From CAYXVF01 sp964468125 (lineage in GTDB: Bacteria; Myxococcota; XYA12-FULL-58-9; CAYXVF01), in the NCBI GenBank assembly GCA_964468125.1, contig CAYXVF010000084.1, positions 1 through 27,139 of the forward strand: a stretch of 27,139 nt of DNA. The letters run 5' to 3'. The position numbers and the translations under genes were made by a program. Numbering within the stretch: the stretch's first letter is position 1; the number at the start of each line of letters is the position of its first letter. Shown here in pieces: positions 1 to 7,927 of this stretch. Below the pieces are notes generated by a model. The model had not been told where the DNA came from, ran no database searches, and saw nothing but the letters and a program-made list of their open reading frames with translations.

Positions 1-415
1 TGCGGAGCTCGAGCCCGCGTTGACGTTTGATTTCGAGTCGGTCGGGGTTCTCTCCTCGGGCGGCGTCGCTGAGTTACTGCGTCAATGCGCGCTCTTTGTC
101 GACCTCTCTGATTTTCAGGCCTTCGGTCGCCTAGCGCTAGAAGCGATGGCGTGCGGGGTCGTACCGGTTGTGCCTGAAAACGGCGGAAGCAAAGAGTTCG
201 TTCAGAACGGCGTCAACGGGTTAGTGGTGAACAGCACGGACGAGGAGTTGTCGCACTCGGCGATCCGCACGCTGTTGCACCAGCGCGACCGTCTCCCTGC
301 TATGAGAGAAAAGAGCATCGAAACCGCCCAGCGGTTCAGCATCGAAGCCGCCGCCAGGTCCCAATTCAGTCTGTTTCGGCGGGTAGTGGAAGCGAAACGA
401 GGAAACGAGGTCTAG
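1..415 (+). CDS. Glycosyltransferase family 4, C-terminal fragment (5' end outside window)
   Basis: This is the 3' end of a GT-B-fold glycosyltransferase; the reading frame is open from base 2, so the gene begins before the window. The visible part of about 137 residues carries the GT4 donor-binding signature, seen as AFGRLALEAMACGVVPVV followed by GGSKEFVQNGVNGLVV, where the Glu of LEAMACG normally contacts the nucleotide-sugar ribose or phosphate. The C-terminal helix (RFSIEAAARSQFSLFRRVVE) is also usual for the family. The acceptor and sugar cannot be read from this part. It lies on the plus strand and converges on the minus-strand methyltransferase gene that ends at 803. A TTG at 20 could act as a start, but it would remove most of the donor domain, so it is not the real start. 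Family call is firm; specificity is unknown. Confidence 0.85.
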   Translation, partial: AELEPALTFDFESVGVLSSGGVAELLRQCALFVDLSDFQAFGRLALEAMACGVVPVVPENGGSKEFVQNGVNGLVVNSTDEELSHSAIRTLLHQRDRLPAMREKSIETAQRFSIEAAARSQFSLFRRVVEAKRGNEV

Positions 416-802
416 TCGAGTCCGAGGAGCGCTCGAGCCACGTTTCAACCCCGCGATCAGATACCGCGCGACAGTCTCGTGAGCCCCCGTCACCCGCCTA
501 CGTCGCACAGCAATCGTTTTCTGCAACGACAAAGTCATCTCGCGTGTTTGGAACGATAGCTCTTCCAGTATCCCGGAGACGCGAAACGAAACGATTCGGC
601 CTGTGCGTCGCTCGGGACTGATGGCTGCCGTTCTCTAGCACCCCATCCGGCCCCCGCGTGCCGGCGAATTTGCTCCCGACAACCAGCCATTGAAACAGGA
701 CGGAACCGTCGGACTCTTGTCTAGCTCGGCGCCTGCGCTTGCCGACGATGGTTGCTCAGCAGCTCGTTGCGAGGGCAAGGGTCGAAGCTTCACGTTGAGA
801 AC
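416..802. other. Intergenic stretch without a convincing gene
   Basis: About 390 bp lie between two convergent genes. Open frames on both strands here are short, Arg/Ser-rich and show no family motif. Only weak five-base-pair inverted repeats are visible (for example around 655-672 and 724-743), without a following T run, so no terminator is called. It may be decayed sequence between two gene blocks. Confidence 0.5.
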
Positions 803-2395
803 TTAGTGGCAACGCAGAATGACTCGCTGCTTTTCGTAAACGGGCGAATCGAACGCGACGTGCGTCTTGCGTTCGAACTCTGGTCGATACGCTTGCGCTT
901 GCCTTGGTGCGCTCGTGGGTACGATGAGCGGGTGGTCAGAGGACCTAACCGGCATAATCTGCTCCACGTGGACTTGGCTCGGCTCGTAGCCTGCTTCAAT
1001 CAAGATTTCGCGCAGGTCGGCGGGGCCAATGTGGTGGCAGTGTTCTGTCCAGCCCATCCAAGAGAATCGAAGGCCAAGTTGTGCCAACTCATCTTCTGAG
1101 CTGAAGTCAGGGTTCTGGATAAATACGAGGCCCCTGCATACGCGACGGGCTTCCCGACAGATCTTCACTGCGGTCTCACGCGGCACGTGTTCCAACAGCT
1201 CCATCACTAACACGACATCGAAAGACGAATCGCAAAACGGCAGGTTCGACGCATCGCCTAGGACCGGCAACACACCCGAATCCTGTGCGCCTTCGAGCTT
1301 GACCTCGTCGATATCGATGCCCACCGCAAGGTCAACATCGTTAGGCCTCACTTCGAGCTCAGGCGCAAAATTCATAAAGAACTGATTGAGACCGCCGCCA
1401 GACTTGCAGCCAACATCGAGCAGAGTTTTTTTGGGCAGATCGGCACTCGTCGGCAGATACTCGACTCGCTCGGATGGTAGGGCTATCGCCGAGTCCAAAG
1501 CCTCTACCCGATTGGAACGAAAGGGCAGTCGGACCTGACCTTGCATGAACGTGAGGCCATCATCGCTGCAGCCAGACGCTCTGTGGCGAGTCCCTGTGAG
1601 TTGGAAAAGCGGGGCCGCGATCCGTAGATTATCGGCCGGCTCACGTTGATACGGAAACTCCCGAGTTGCACGATGACGGAGATGTCGGCCCGCCGTGATC
1701 AACTTGTTCATTCTTTGGACGCGAGTGCGAACTCCGTCGAGGCTGCGCACATCGCGCATGGAACGGAGTAAGCGCCGTGATTGGGCAAGAATCGAGTCGA
1801 ACTCGCGAAGGAAGCTGGACAGCCGCTGCGCACGGATCTGCGCGCCCAAAAACTGTCGTTCCGCGTTCTCCCGAAAAGCGATGCAGCCCGCTTCAACGGC
1901 TTCACGATGAACCGGGTTACGGGAGCCATGCTCGAGAAGCCTCAGGCCTGCGAGGGCCCTCACGATCTGCACGTCTTTCCGATCTGAGGCGAGCGCGGAC
2001 TGTGGCAGACCCTTGCATGCGAGAAGCCAATCGTGGGTTTCGATTGAATAACCCAAAAACGACTCGAGCGACTCACGATGAAACTCAAGCTCAGCATGAA
2101 GCCAGTCTGCGAAGACGATGAAGATACGCGTCGACTGCCGAGTTCCGAAAAACGAAGCGAGCTCGCGAATCGCGTCGTTAAATTTCGCCAGCTCAATGAG
2201 TGCTTTGGGGCGCGATTCTGCATCCGGCGGCGCAGCCACAAAACAAACGGACCGATCAGCGATCTTCAGGGAAAAATGACCAGAGACTCTTGCGCTGAGT
2301 GCCCGAGCCACGTGTTCAATACGGAATTCGTGACCCGTCTTCTCGAGCGGGTTCGTTGCGAATTCGTCGGAATCGAGATGGGTCACTCTGGACAC
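803..2395 (-). CDS. Class I SAM-dependent methyltransferase with a long N-terminal region
   Basis: A 530-residue protein. The C-terminal half is a Rossmann methyltransferase: LLDVGCKSGGG at about 325-335 (motif I), GIDIDE at 359-364 (acidic motif II), GDASNLPF at 380-387 and SFDVVLVMELLEHV at 391-404. The first ~310 residues match no family I recognise; they are Arg-rich and mostly helical, with a possible coiled segment near 180-240. The likely role is O- or N-methylation of a glycan in this cluster; the substrate is unknown. The start drawn is a GTG at 2395. A second GTG at 2386 would make a GTGA overlap with the stop codon (2385-2383) of the shifted-frame tail upstream, which fits translational coupling. 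It is the last gene of the minus-strand unit that begins at 6859. Confidence 0.8.
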   Translation of the reverse strand: MSRVTHLDSDEFATNPLEKTGHEFRIEHVARALSARVSGHFSLKIADRSVCFVAAPPDAESRPKALIELAKFNDAIRELASFFGTRQSTRIFIVFADWLHAELEFHRESLESFLGYSIETHDWLLACKGLPQSALASDRKDVQIVRALAGLRLLEHGSRNPVHREAVEAGCIAFRENAERQFLGAQIRAQRLSSFLREFDSILAQSRRLLRSMRDVRSLDGVRTRVQRMNKLITAGRHLRHRATREFPYQREPADNLRIAAPLFQLTGTRHRASGCSDDGLTFMQGQVRLPFRSNRVEALDSAIALPSERVEYLPTSADLPKKTLLDVGCKSGGGLNQFFMNFAPELEVRPNDVDLAVGIDIDEVKLEGAQDSGVLPVLGDASNLPFCDSSFDVVLVMELLEHVPRETAVKICREARRVCRGLVFIQNPDFSSEDELAQLGLRFSWMGWTEHCHHIGPADLREILIEAGYEPSQVHVEQIMPVRSSDHPLIVPTSAPRQAQAYRPEFERKTHVAFDSPVYEKQRVILRCH

Positions 2396-2612
2396 TCAAT
2401 GAACTCAGGGTCTTGCGTTCGACCCTGAGAGTGCTTTAGCTGGGCGAGTGCTCTCTCGACGTCACAGGCGAGAGACTCCGGCGCATCGATGTCCAATACC
2501 TCATCGACCCATCGAAGATACGAAGGGTCGAAGCCATCTGCAACATCAAATCGGATCAACTGTGCGCGCTCCACCATCCATGCGACGTATACCGAGCTCG
2601 AGACGTTCCCCC
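2383..2612 (-). pseudogene. Shifted-frame C-terminal tail of the L-domain-like protein
   Basis: Immediately after a run of five G on the coding strand (C5 on the plus strand at 2608-2612), the +1 frame gives a natural-looking tail ending QGRTQDPEFIECPE, while the original frame runs into an Arg-rich end and stops at 2546. Removing one G joins the two halves as DGVLVAKGNVSSSVYVAWM and makes one 329-residue frame from 3373 to 2383. The tail's stop sits in a GTGA overlap with a GTG of the next gene, as expected for a translated frame. The break could be a real mutation, a sequencing error or programmed slippage. Alternatively the ATG inside the tail (MVERAQLIRF) could start a separate 64-residue protein, but no Shine-Dalgarno sequence precedes it. 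Confidence 0.55.
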
Positions 2613-3373
2613 TTGGCCACGAGGACTCCATCAAAGACCTCCATCGCCTCGAAGAGCTCCGCTTCCCTGAATGAAAGGTCAAGGGCCCCCGAATAGCTAG
2701 CGAGGGAAGAAAAGCCGTTCACAGAATCGGCCGCCATCAGCGTGATGTCCGAGGGAACGGATTGCAGCGAATTGAATCCATCGATGTCCTCAGCCTGCAG
2801 AAAGAGCGACGGAACGCTTTCGCCAATCGGCGAGAACCCGAATCCGTTGTTATAGTTGCCAGTGAACGGGTCCCAGACGTCGGCGCCGACGATTCGCAAT
2901 GCGCCAAAGCCTTCGATGATGCGTGCCAGCACGAATAGAGAGCCGCCGAGCTCCTCCAGCGCTCCGACGTCGTCGAGTTCGAGCAACGGGTTTCGAACGG
3001 CTGTAAACGCACCACCCACTCGTTCGAGTGCGGGTAGCGAGACACTGACCAGTCTATCGTTTTTATCGACAATGACTCGGCCATCGACAGTTGTGAGCTG
3101 TGCAAAGGTCGCGTCCAGGACAAAAGCGTTGTCCTGGACGACGAGATCACCGGCAATCCGCGTCAAATTCGAGAACTGAATGTTATCGAGGTTCGGGCTG
3201 TCCTCGATGACGAGACTCCCGCCGAGCTCGGCGAGATTGTCAATCACTAGAGCGCGGCTATCGAAGGCCCGTACTTCGATGTTCGCGCAGACAACCCCCA
3301 AAGGGAAGACCGCGTGGCATCGTGTGCGCTCACAGCGATCTGCCACCAATGAATCCGCGGCTAGGAGGCCCAT
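2546..3373 (-). CDS. Receptor L-domain-like repeat protein, frame interrupted near its 3' end
   Basis: The frame encodes 275 residues from ATG 3373. It contains five repeats with an almost exact 23-residue period, pattern L-x-x-[LIV]-x-G-x-[LFV]-x-[VIA]: LAELGGSLVIED, LTRIAGDLVVQDN, LTTVDGRVIVDKN, LERVGGAFTAVRN and LEELGGSLFV. Repeats of this sort form a right-handed beta-helix as in receptor L-domains and ECM33-like proteins. Three Cys near the N-terminus may form a cap. There is at best a weak signal sequence (MGLLAADSLVADRC). ATG 3373 lies 25 bp after the preceding glycosyltransferase stop; an earlier ATG at 3442 would overlap that gene by 44 bp and gives an unlikely Arg/Ser-rich leader. 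The last ~20 residues before the stop at 2546 look out of frame (see next entry). A binding or structural role is inference; it is an odd member of a glycosyltransferase operon. Confidence 0.65.
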   Translation of the reverse strand: MGLLAADSLVADRCERTRCHAVFPLGVVCANIEVRAFDSRALVIDNLAELGGSLVIEDSPNLDNIQFSNLTRIAGDLVVQDNAFVLDATFAQLTTVDGRVIVDKNDRLVSVSLPALERVGGAFTAVRNPLLELDDVGALEELGGSLFVLARIIEGFGALRIVGADVWDPFTGNYNNGFGFSPIGESVPSLFLQAEDIDGFNSLQSVPSDITLMAADSVNGFSSLASYSGALDLSFREAELFEAMEVFDGVLVAKGERLELGIRRMDGGARTVDPI

Positions 3374-3398
3374 CCACCAGCCTAACCCGTGCGCCGTC

Positions 3399-4571
3399 TC
3401 AGTGCAGCTCCTCTCGAAGCTCGTCGAACGCCTCCGGAGCATCGAGCTCGGTGATATGCCAGCGTCGTATCAGGCGCGTGAAGAAGTCGCGTTGCCCTTC
3501 CTTCAGGCCGATTTCTCGGGTGTAGTGGGCTCTTCCAAAGAGATCCACCGTCGCATTGGGCGCATCGAGGCCGACTCGGATCGTGTCAGGAGGCGCACTC
3601 TCATGGGTTGCCCCGACTTGGATCTGAAGAATCCGACGGTCGCTCACTGCGGCCTCAAGACCGCCCCGGTTGGCCGACAGAGCGGCGAGCGCTCGCCCGT
3701 ACGCATTTCGCGTTTCATCGAGACGACTCTGGGCCAGCCATGATTTCGTATCCTCAATGTGCCTCGGGAAAAGCGCCTTCAAAACGTTCCCGTTTCGCTT
3801 CTTTAACCAAGCCTTCTCCGCGCCAAAGGAGGCCCCGTGGATGTGATTGACGAAGCAAGTGTCGTCTATCAGGTGCACGAATTGGGCGGCGATTGCGCGC
3901 TCACACCAATCGTTTTCCTCTCCATAACCGCGCGCGAACAGGCGCTCGTCGAATACCCCTATCTCTCGCAGCGCTTCACGTGTGAGGTACATGCAAAAGC
4001 CGCAGCTGACCGGAACCTCTTCGCGCACTGCGCGGGTGAACATAGCCAAGAGCGCGTAGGCTTGCTGGGGCGTGATGTCCTCGGGGAGGGGTCGATCGCC
4101 GTAGGCATCCGGCAACGAGAACACCCCGGCGGCATTGCTCATGGGGCTCACCGAGGCGACGTTGGCGCGGCTCGAAGCGGCGATCCGGAGACGATGCAAC
4201 CACGCGCCTACCGGGACAGTGTCGCTATTCAGCAGGACGATGTCGTGGTTCGTGCTCGCGGCACGAATTCCTCGATTCACCGACGACACGTACCCGAGAT
4301 TTGCCGGGTTGCGAATCACGTGGCGTCGCGATTCGACAGAACTCCACTCGGCCAGCATCGAGGGTACCCGGGTGTCGGTTGAGGCATCGTCGATCACGAG
4401 AAGTGACACATCGCTCGAGGTCGACTGTGCTAGCGCTTCCAGGCAGCGCTCGACGTGCCCGAGCCCGTTGAAAACCGGAACAACCACGGTGACCGGACGC
4501 CTGGAGACGGGACGAGCCGACTCCTGTTTCTCTCCGAGAGGGTCGACGACAGTCTCCCAGAGGTCCGTCAT
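3399..4571 (-). CDS. Family 2 glycosyltransferase (GT-A fold)
   Basis: A 390-residue inverting GT2 enzyme, probably cytoplasmic. Residues 29-35 read VVPVFNG, followed by IDDASTD (60-66), NLGYVSSVNRG (91-101) and LLNSDTVP with the metal-site motif N-S-D near 115-117. Further on, GVFDERLFARGYGEENDWC holds the catalytic acidic pair typical of GT2 rhamnosyl- or N-acetylhexosaminyl-transferase-like proteins. The C-terminal ~90 residues are outside the GT2 core and may bind the acceptor. The start is the ATG at 4571, which overlaps the upstream stop as ATGA; a longer frame back to 4691 would be read inside the upstream gene and is out of frame with it. It lies between the double glycosyltransferase and the L-domain-like gene. 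Sugar specificity cannot be read. Confidence 0.88.
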   Translation of the reverse strand: MTDLWETVVDPLGEKQESARPVSRRPVTVVVPVFNGLGHVERCLEALAQSTSSDVSLLVIDDASTDTRVPSMLAEWSSVESRRHVIRNPANLGYVSSVNRGIRAASTNHDIVLLNSDTVPVGAWLHRLRIAASSRANVASVSPMSNAAGVFSLPDAYGDRPLPEDITPQQAYALLAMFTRAVREEVPVSCGFCMYLTREALREIGVFDERLFARGYGEENDWCERAIAAQFVHLIDDTCFVNHIHGASFGAEKAWLKKRNGNVLKALFPRHIEDTKSWLAQSRLDETRNAYGRALAALSANRGGLEAAVSDRRILQIQVGATHESAPPDTIRVGLDAPNATVDLFGRAHYTREIGLKEGQRDFFTRLIRRWHITELDAPEAFDELREELH

Positions 4572-6859
4572 ACGGAGATCCCCAGATTCTGCACCAACCG
4601 CTGAGCGCGATGATTCCGCTCGATTCGACTCGCGCGGTCTTTTCTTGCCAGCCGGAAAGCATCGATGAGCTTGCGAGCGACAGTCTCCCAAGAGAAATCA
4701 CCCATGCGCTCAGCACCAGCGCGAGCGAGACGCGCTGCACGGCCGCGGTCTCTTGATACCCGTTCCAACGCACGAGCTATTGCCTTCGGGTCACGAGGTT
4801 GAACGACGAAGGCGGTCTCACCGTCTACGGCGAAGTCGGTCGTGCCCGCCGGAGTGCAGATGAGCGGAATGCCACACGCCAACGCTTCGGCGGCCGGATT
4901 CGACCACCCCGCATCTTCTTCCGGACAGACCATCACGTCGATCGAGCTCAGAAACGAGGTGACCTGCCGGCGGTCGAGAGGACCATGGGCGACCACGGGA
5001 AACGGAGCATCGACCTCTCTCTTTGAGCGGTCGTAGTAGTGCAATTCGAGCGGCACACTGCGGTGGACCAGCTCGAGCGCTCGCTTTGCGTCCTCGAAGC
5101 GTTTATGTGGTTTGAAGCGACCCGGATAAACACCCACCCGAAGCCGACCGCTCGTTCTGATCTGAGCAACCGACGGATTGAAGGCCTCGAGGTTGATGCC
5201 TCCAGGAACGCACGTCGGCGCCAAGTCGACATATTGGCTACCAGCGTAGGACGAGTTGGCCACCACCAGGTCAGGGAGGACTGCGCAAATCTGACGACAG
5301 TTGTACACCCGGTCCCGCCAGCCGTTCAGAATGTAGGCCACTGAAAGGCGCGCATCGAACCAAGGAAGAGTCAACATCACTCCGCTCGACATGTCCCCAC
5401 ACATGACGACATCCCACGATTGACGAAGTGCATCGCTGAACTTCAGCACCTGAACATCGGCGTAATCGGCACGATGGTCTGGACGCCCCTCGGTCCCGAC
5501 GAGCTCTTCGTCGGGCACAGCAACAATGAGCTCGACGCCCCACTTCGCAAACGCGCGAGCGAGCTCGAAGAATCGGTGCACACCGCCGAAGAAGTCGATG
5601 TGCGGAAGAGCCGCCACGACTCGTCGCACGTCACGCGTCTGTTGTTCGAGGATCTCGACTCGATTTGTTCGCAGTTCTTCCGCTTCACGGCGAAGCGCGG
5701 GTAGGCCACGGCGCTTTTCAATCTCCTCGTCGAGCTCTTGCAGGGAAAGGGACTGAAACGGAACGAATCTGCGTTTCATGGTCGGGTCGGAATAGCTGAT
5801 GTTCTCGAGGCCGATCGGTTCGGTCAAGGCGATCTCGAATCCCAGCAGAGCAAAGGCAAGCCTTCGATCGCGACGGAGCGCGTAGTGCTCGCGCGTCTTG
5901 GCCAGATACATGAACTGTTCCGTCGCGGCCGAAAGGTCGACCGCATCACGGTCGAGTTGAACGACCTTCATGCCACGATGAAACCCAAAGTGAAAAGCTT
6001 GAAACTCAGAGGGGTTCGGGCAGTGCAGAACTGAGTTGGCGAAAGTTGTCCAGGTGACCCAACGATGACCATCGGCGCCCGACATGCGGTCGGTAAACAA
6101 CGCGTCTTGCTTTCGGTTGTCCCACTCGAACCCCCGGCGATACGCGTTGATGCCTTGCATGAGATCGCCCGAAAAGAAGTCGAGAAGCGCCATGTTGAGA
6201 ACAACGAGGTCCTCGTTCGCTGAGAACGTATCGGACACGTCCGCAACAAAATCCTCGTCTACGAGCACCATGTCAGCGTCGAGTTTGAGCAGCAGGTCGG
6301 CGTCGCTCTCTCGAAAACGCCGCATCAGCTCCGCAGTCGCGTCCTTCTCCGAGAGCCCCTCGATGAAGATGGTCTCGATTTTGGGATGACTCTGCCGCTC
6401 CACAGAGCGTTTGCATTGCTCGAGCTCGTTCTCCCCCGCGAACATCGTGCCCGCCAAGACTTTCAGCGGCTTGAATCGCTTCGGTAATCCGTTGGTGCGA
6501 CTGAGTCGGCGCGATTCGCGTTCGGCATCGACTCGCCATCGCTCCCGGACGCTTTCGTAGGAGTAGAGGATCCGCGCGTAGGTCTCGTCGGGCATGCCCC
6601 GCGTGCCGATGACCGAAAAACGCTCGGCTACCGCGATCAGCTCGTCCAAGGGAAGGTCGGGAGGACCAAGCCTTCGGGCGCGTCGAATGGTCTCTCCTAC
6701 AGCATTGCCAACACGCCACCTATTGGATGCTTTGACCGCTCGGGCTAGCCTGAGGATCCGAGCCACGTGAAGTCGCGCACTCTCTACATGGGACGACAGC
6801 CGGCGGTTCTCCTGCCGCAGCGCTTCGATCTCGGCCTTCAGCAATTCAAGGGTGTCCAT
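4568..6859 (-). CDS. Double glycosyltransferase: coiled coil + GT-A-like + GT4 domains
   Basis: A 763-residue protein with three parts (numbering from a GTG one codon upstream). Residues 1-45 form a heptad-rich coiled coil (TLELLKAEIEALRQENRRLS). Residues ~130-370 are GT-A-like, with LLKLDADMVLVDEDF (D195-A-D197) as the metal-binding DxD. Residues ~410-740 are a GT-B GT4 domain: FFGGVHRFFELARAF, VYPGRFKPHKRFEDA, then GWSNPAAEALACGIPLICT (E659) and TTDFAVDGETAFVV. Two active sites suggest that it adds two successive sugars. The start is ATG 6859, or the adjacent GTG 6862, with a TAGAG-like ribosome site. It is the first gene of the minus-strand unit and is divergent from wzm. Acceptor and donors are unknown. 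Confidence 0.88.
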   Translation of the reverse strand: MDTLELLKAEIEALRQENRRLSSHVESARLHVARILRLARAVKASNRWRVGNAVGETIRRARRLGPPDLPLDELIAVAERFSVIGTRGMPDETYARILYSYESVRERWRVDAERESRRLSRTNGLPKRFKPLKVLAGTMFAGENELEQCKRSVERQSHPKIETIFIEGLSEKDATAELMRRFRESDADLLLKLDADMVLVDEDFVADVSDTFSANEDLVVLNMALLDFFSGDLMQGINAYRRGFEWDNRKQDALFTDRMSGADGHRWVTWTTFANSVLHCPNPSEFQAFHFGFHRGMKVVQLDRDAVDLSAATEQFMYLAKTREHYALRRDRRLAFALLGFEIALTEPIGLENISYSDPTMKRRFVPFQSLSLQELDEEIEKRRGLPALRREAEELRTNRVEILEQQTRDVRRVVAALPHIDFFGGVHRFFELARAFAKWGVELIVAVPDEELVGTEGRPDHRADYADVQVLKFSDALRQSWDVVMCGDMSSGVMLTLPWFDARLSVAYILNGWRDRVYNCRQICAVLPDLVVANSSYAGSQYVDLAPTCVPGGINLEAFNPSVAQIRTSGRLRVGVYPGRFKPHKRFEDAKRALELVHRSVPLELHYYDRSKREVDAPFPVVAHGPLDRRQVTSFLSSIDVMVCPEEDAGWSNPAAEALACGIPLICTPAGTTDFAVDGETAFVVQPRDPKAIARALERVSRDRGRAARLARAGAERMGDFSWETVARKLIDAFRLARKDRASRIERNHRAQRLVQNLGISV

Positions 6860-6862
6860 CAC

Positions 6863-7144
6863 TCGCTCTACGATGCATTGCGGCTAGCACGCACATTTAG
6901 CCAAGCGCGCCCCGGGCGCCCCGACGGTGCACTAGCACATGCTCCTGCGGAAAATCACGCCTCTACCTACCAATTGGCGCCTGCAGATTGACCGACAGGA
7001 CATTCCCCGGAGCCCAAGTTAGAGGCCAATGGCGCCTCGAACAGCCTTGACCGCTATCGCCGTGGCGAATAACAGACGGGTTCGCGCGACCATACTTTAG
7101 GACCATGTTCTAGGGCCGCGCCTTTTGGATCCTTGGAGCGTGGA
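6863..7144. promoter_or_regulatory. Divergent intergenic region with a repeated motif
   Basis: This 282-bp gap separates the first genes of two divergent units and should hold both promoters. A motif occurs twice: CCAATTGGCGCCT at 6970-6982 and CCAATGGCGCCT at 7026-7037. Each copy is followed by TTGACCG, at 6988 and 7047 respectively. The repeated arrangement looks like a duplicated operator or promoter module. No regulator gene is present in the window. Confidence 0.45.
7047..7075 (+). promoter_or_regulatory. Weak candidate sigma70-type promoter for the exporter/Pse operon
   Basis: TTGACC at 7047-7052 resembles a -35 box. With 17 bp spacing the -10 would be TAACAG at 7070-7075, or AATAAC at 7068 with 15 bp spacing. 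It lies about 70 bp before the wzm-like ATG at 7145. The match is poor and is given as a candidate only. Confidence 0.25.
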
Positions 7145-7927
7145 ATGGGCGTACTCCGCTCGATCGCAGAGATAGCCCGCTATAGACGACTTCTCCATTT
7201 CCTCGTCATGGCGGAGCTCAAGACCCGGTATCGCGGGAGCTTTTTCGGACTTCTGTGGACAGTCGCGAATCCGCTTCTTCTCACACTCGTCTTATGGGTC
7301 GTTTTTTCCAGATTCGGCGGAAAACAAGAAGATAACTATGGGCTCTTTCTCCTCTCCGGACTCATGGGATGGATCTTCTTTCAGCAAGCAGTCGACCAGG
7401 GGCTCAAGAGCATCATTCGCAACAAAGCGTTGATCCAGAAGATCTACATTCCCAAAGCGATCTTCCCCCTTGCCACGGTCGTCTCCAACCTGCTCAATCT
7501 CGGTTTTTTTGCCATCGCGTTCGCGGTCGTTGCGGTAGCGACCTCACACCCATTTACCCCGTACGCGTTGTTAGCAATTCCCGCGGCCCTGATGTTGTTC
7601 ACGTTGGCGACCGGTATCGCCCTGATCGCGTCAGCATTGACCGTCTTTTTTAAAGACGTTGAACACTTGAGTGGCGTCGTTCTTCGCGCGCTATTCTATC
7701 TGACCCCAATAATCTATCGACCATCGATATTTGAGGAGTCGACCCGAGACATCCTGAAGCTCAATCCCGTGTACTTCCCTGTCGTGGCGATACGCTCTGC
7801 GCTCTACGACGGCGTCGCGGCGAGTGCGGACGTTTGGACTGCCGGATTCGGAGTCGCCGCCCTGTACCTTTTCGTGGGGTTCTTCGTGTTCCAAAGGCTG
7901 GAGCACCACTTCGTGTACTATGCCTGA
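7145..7927 (+). CDS. wzm: ABC-2 type polysaccharide export permease (Wzm/TagG/KpsM-like)
   Basis: A 260-residue inner-membrane protein that would form the channel moving a lipid-linked polysaccharide across the membrane, driven by the ATPase encoded next to it. It opens with a cytoplasmic stretch bearing LKTRYRGSFFGLLWTVANP, the usual ABC-2 permease signature, then has about six hydrophobic spans. The C-terminal part contains the family's conserved LTPIIYRPS and LNPVYFPVVAIRSALY. The start is ATG 7145, preceded by GGAG at 7134-7137 with good spacing; a TTG at 7133 is too close to that site to be right. It overlaps the ATPase gene by 8 bp. The length is normal for the family. Confidence 0.93.
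   Translation: MGVLRSIAEIARYRRLLHFLVMAELKTRYRGSFFGLLWTVANPLLLTLVLWVVFSRFGGKQEDNYGLFLLSGLMGWIFFQQAVDQGLKSIIRNKALIQKIYIPKAIFPLATVVSNLLNLGFFAIAFAVVAVATSHPFTPYALLAIPAALMLFTLATGIALIASALTVFFKDVEHLSGVVLRALFYLTPIIYRPSIFEESTRDILKLNPVYFPVVAIRSALYDGVAASADVWTAGFGVAALYLFVGFFVFQRLEHHFVYYA

Noticed and set aside
221..538. 105-codon minus-strand frame across the end of the GT4 fragment
   Set aside because: It is antisense to the GT4 gene for most of its length and has an Arg-rich, featureless translation.
4572..4691. Upstream extension of the GT2 gene
   Set aside because: It is inside the double glycosyltransferase gene in another frame; ATG 4571 with ATGA overlap is favoured.
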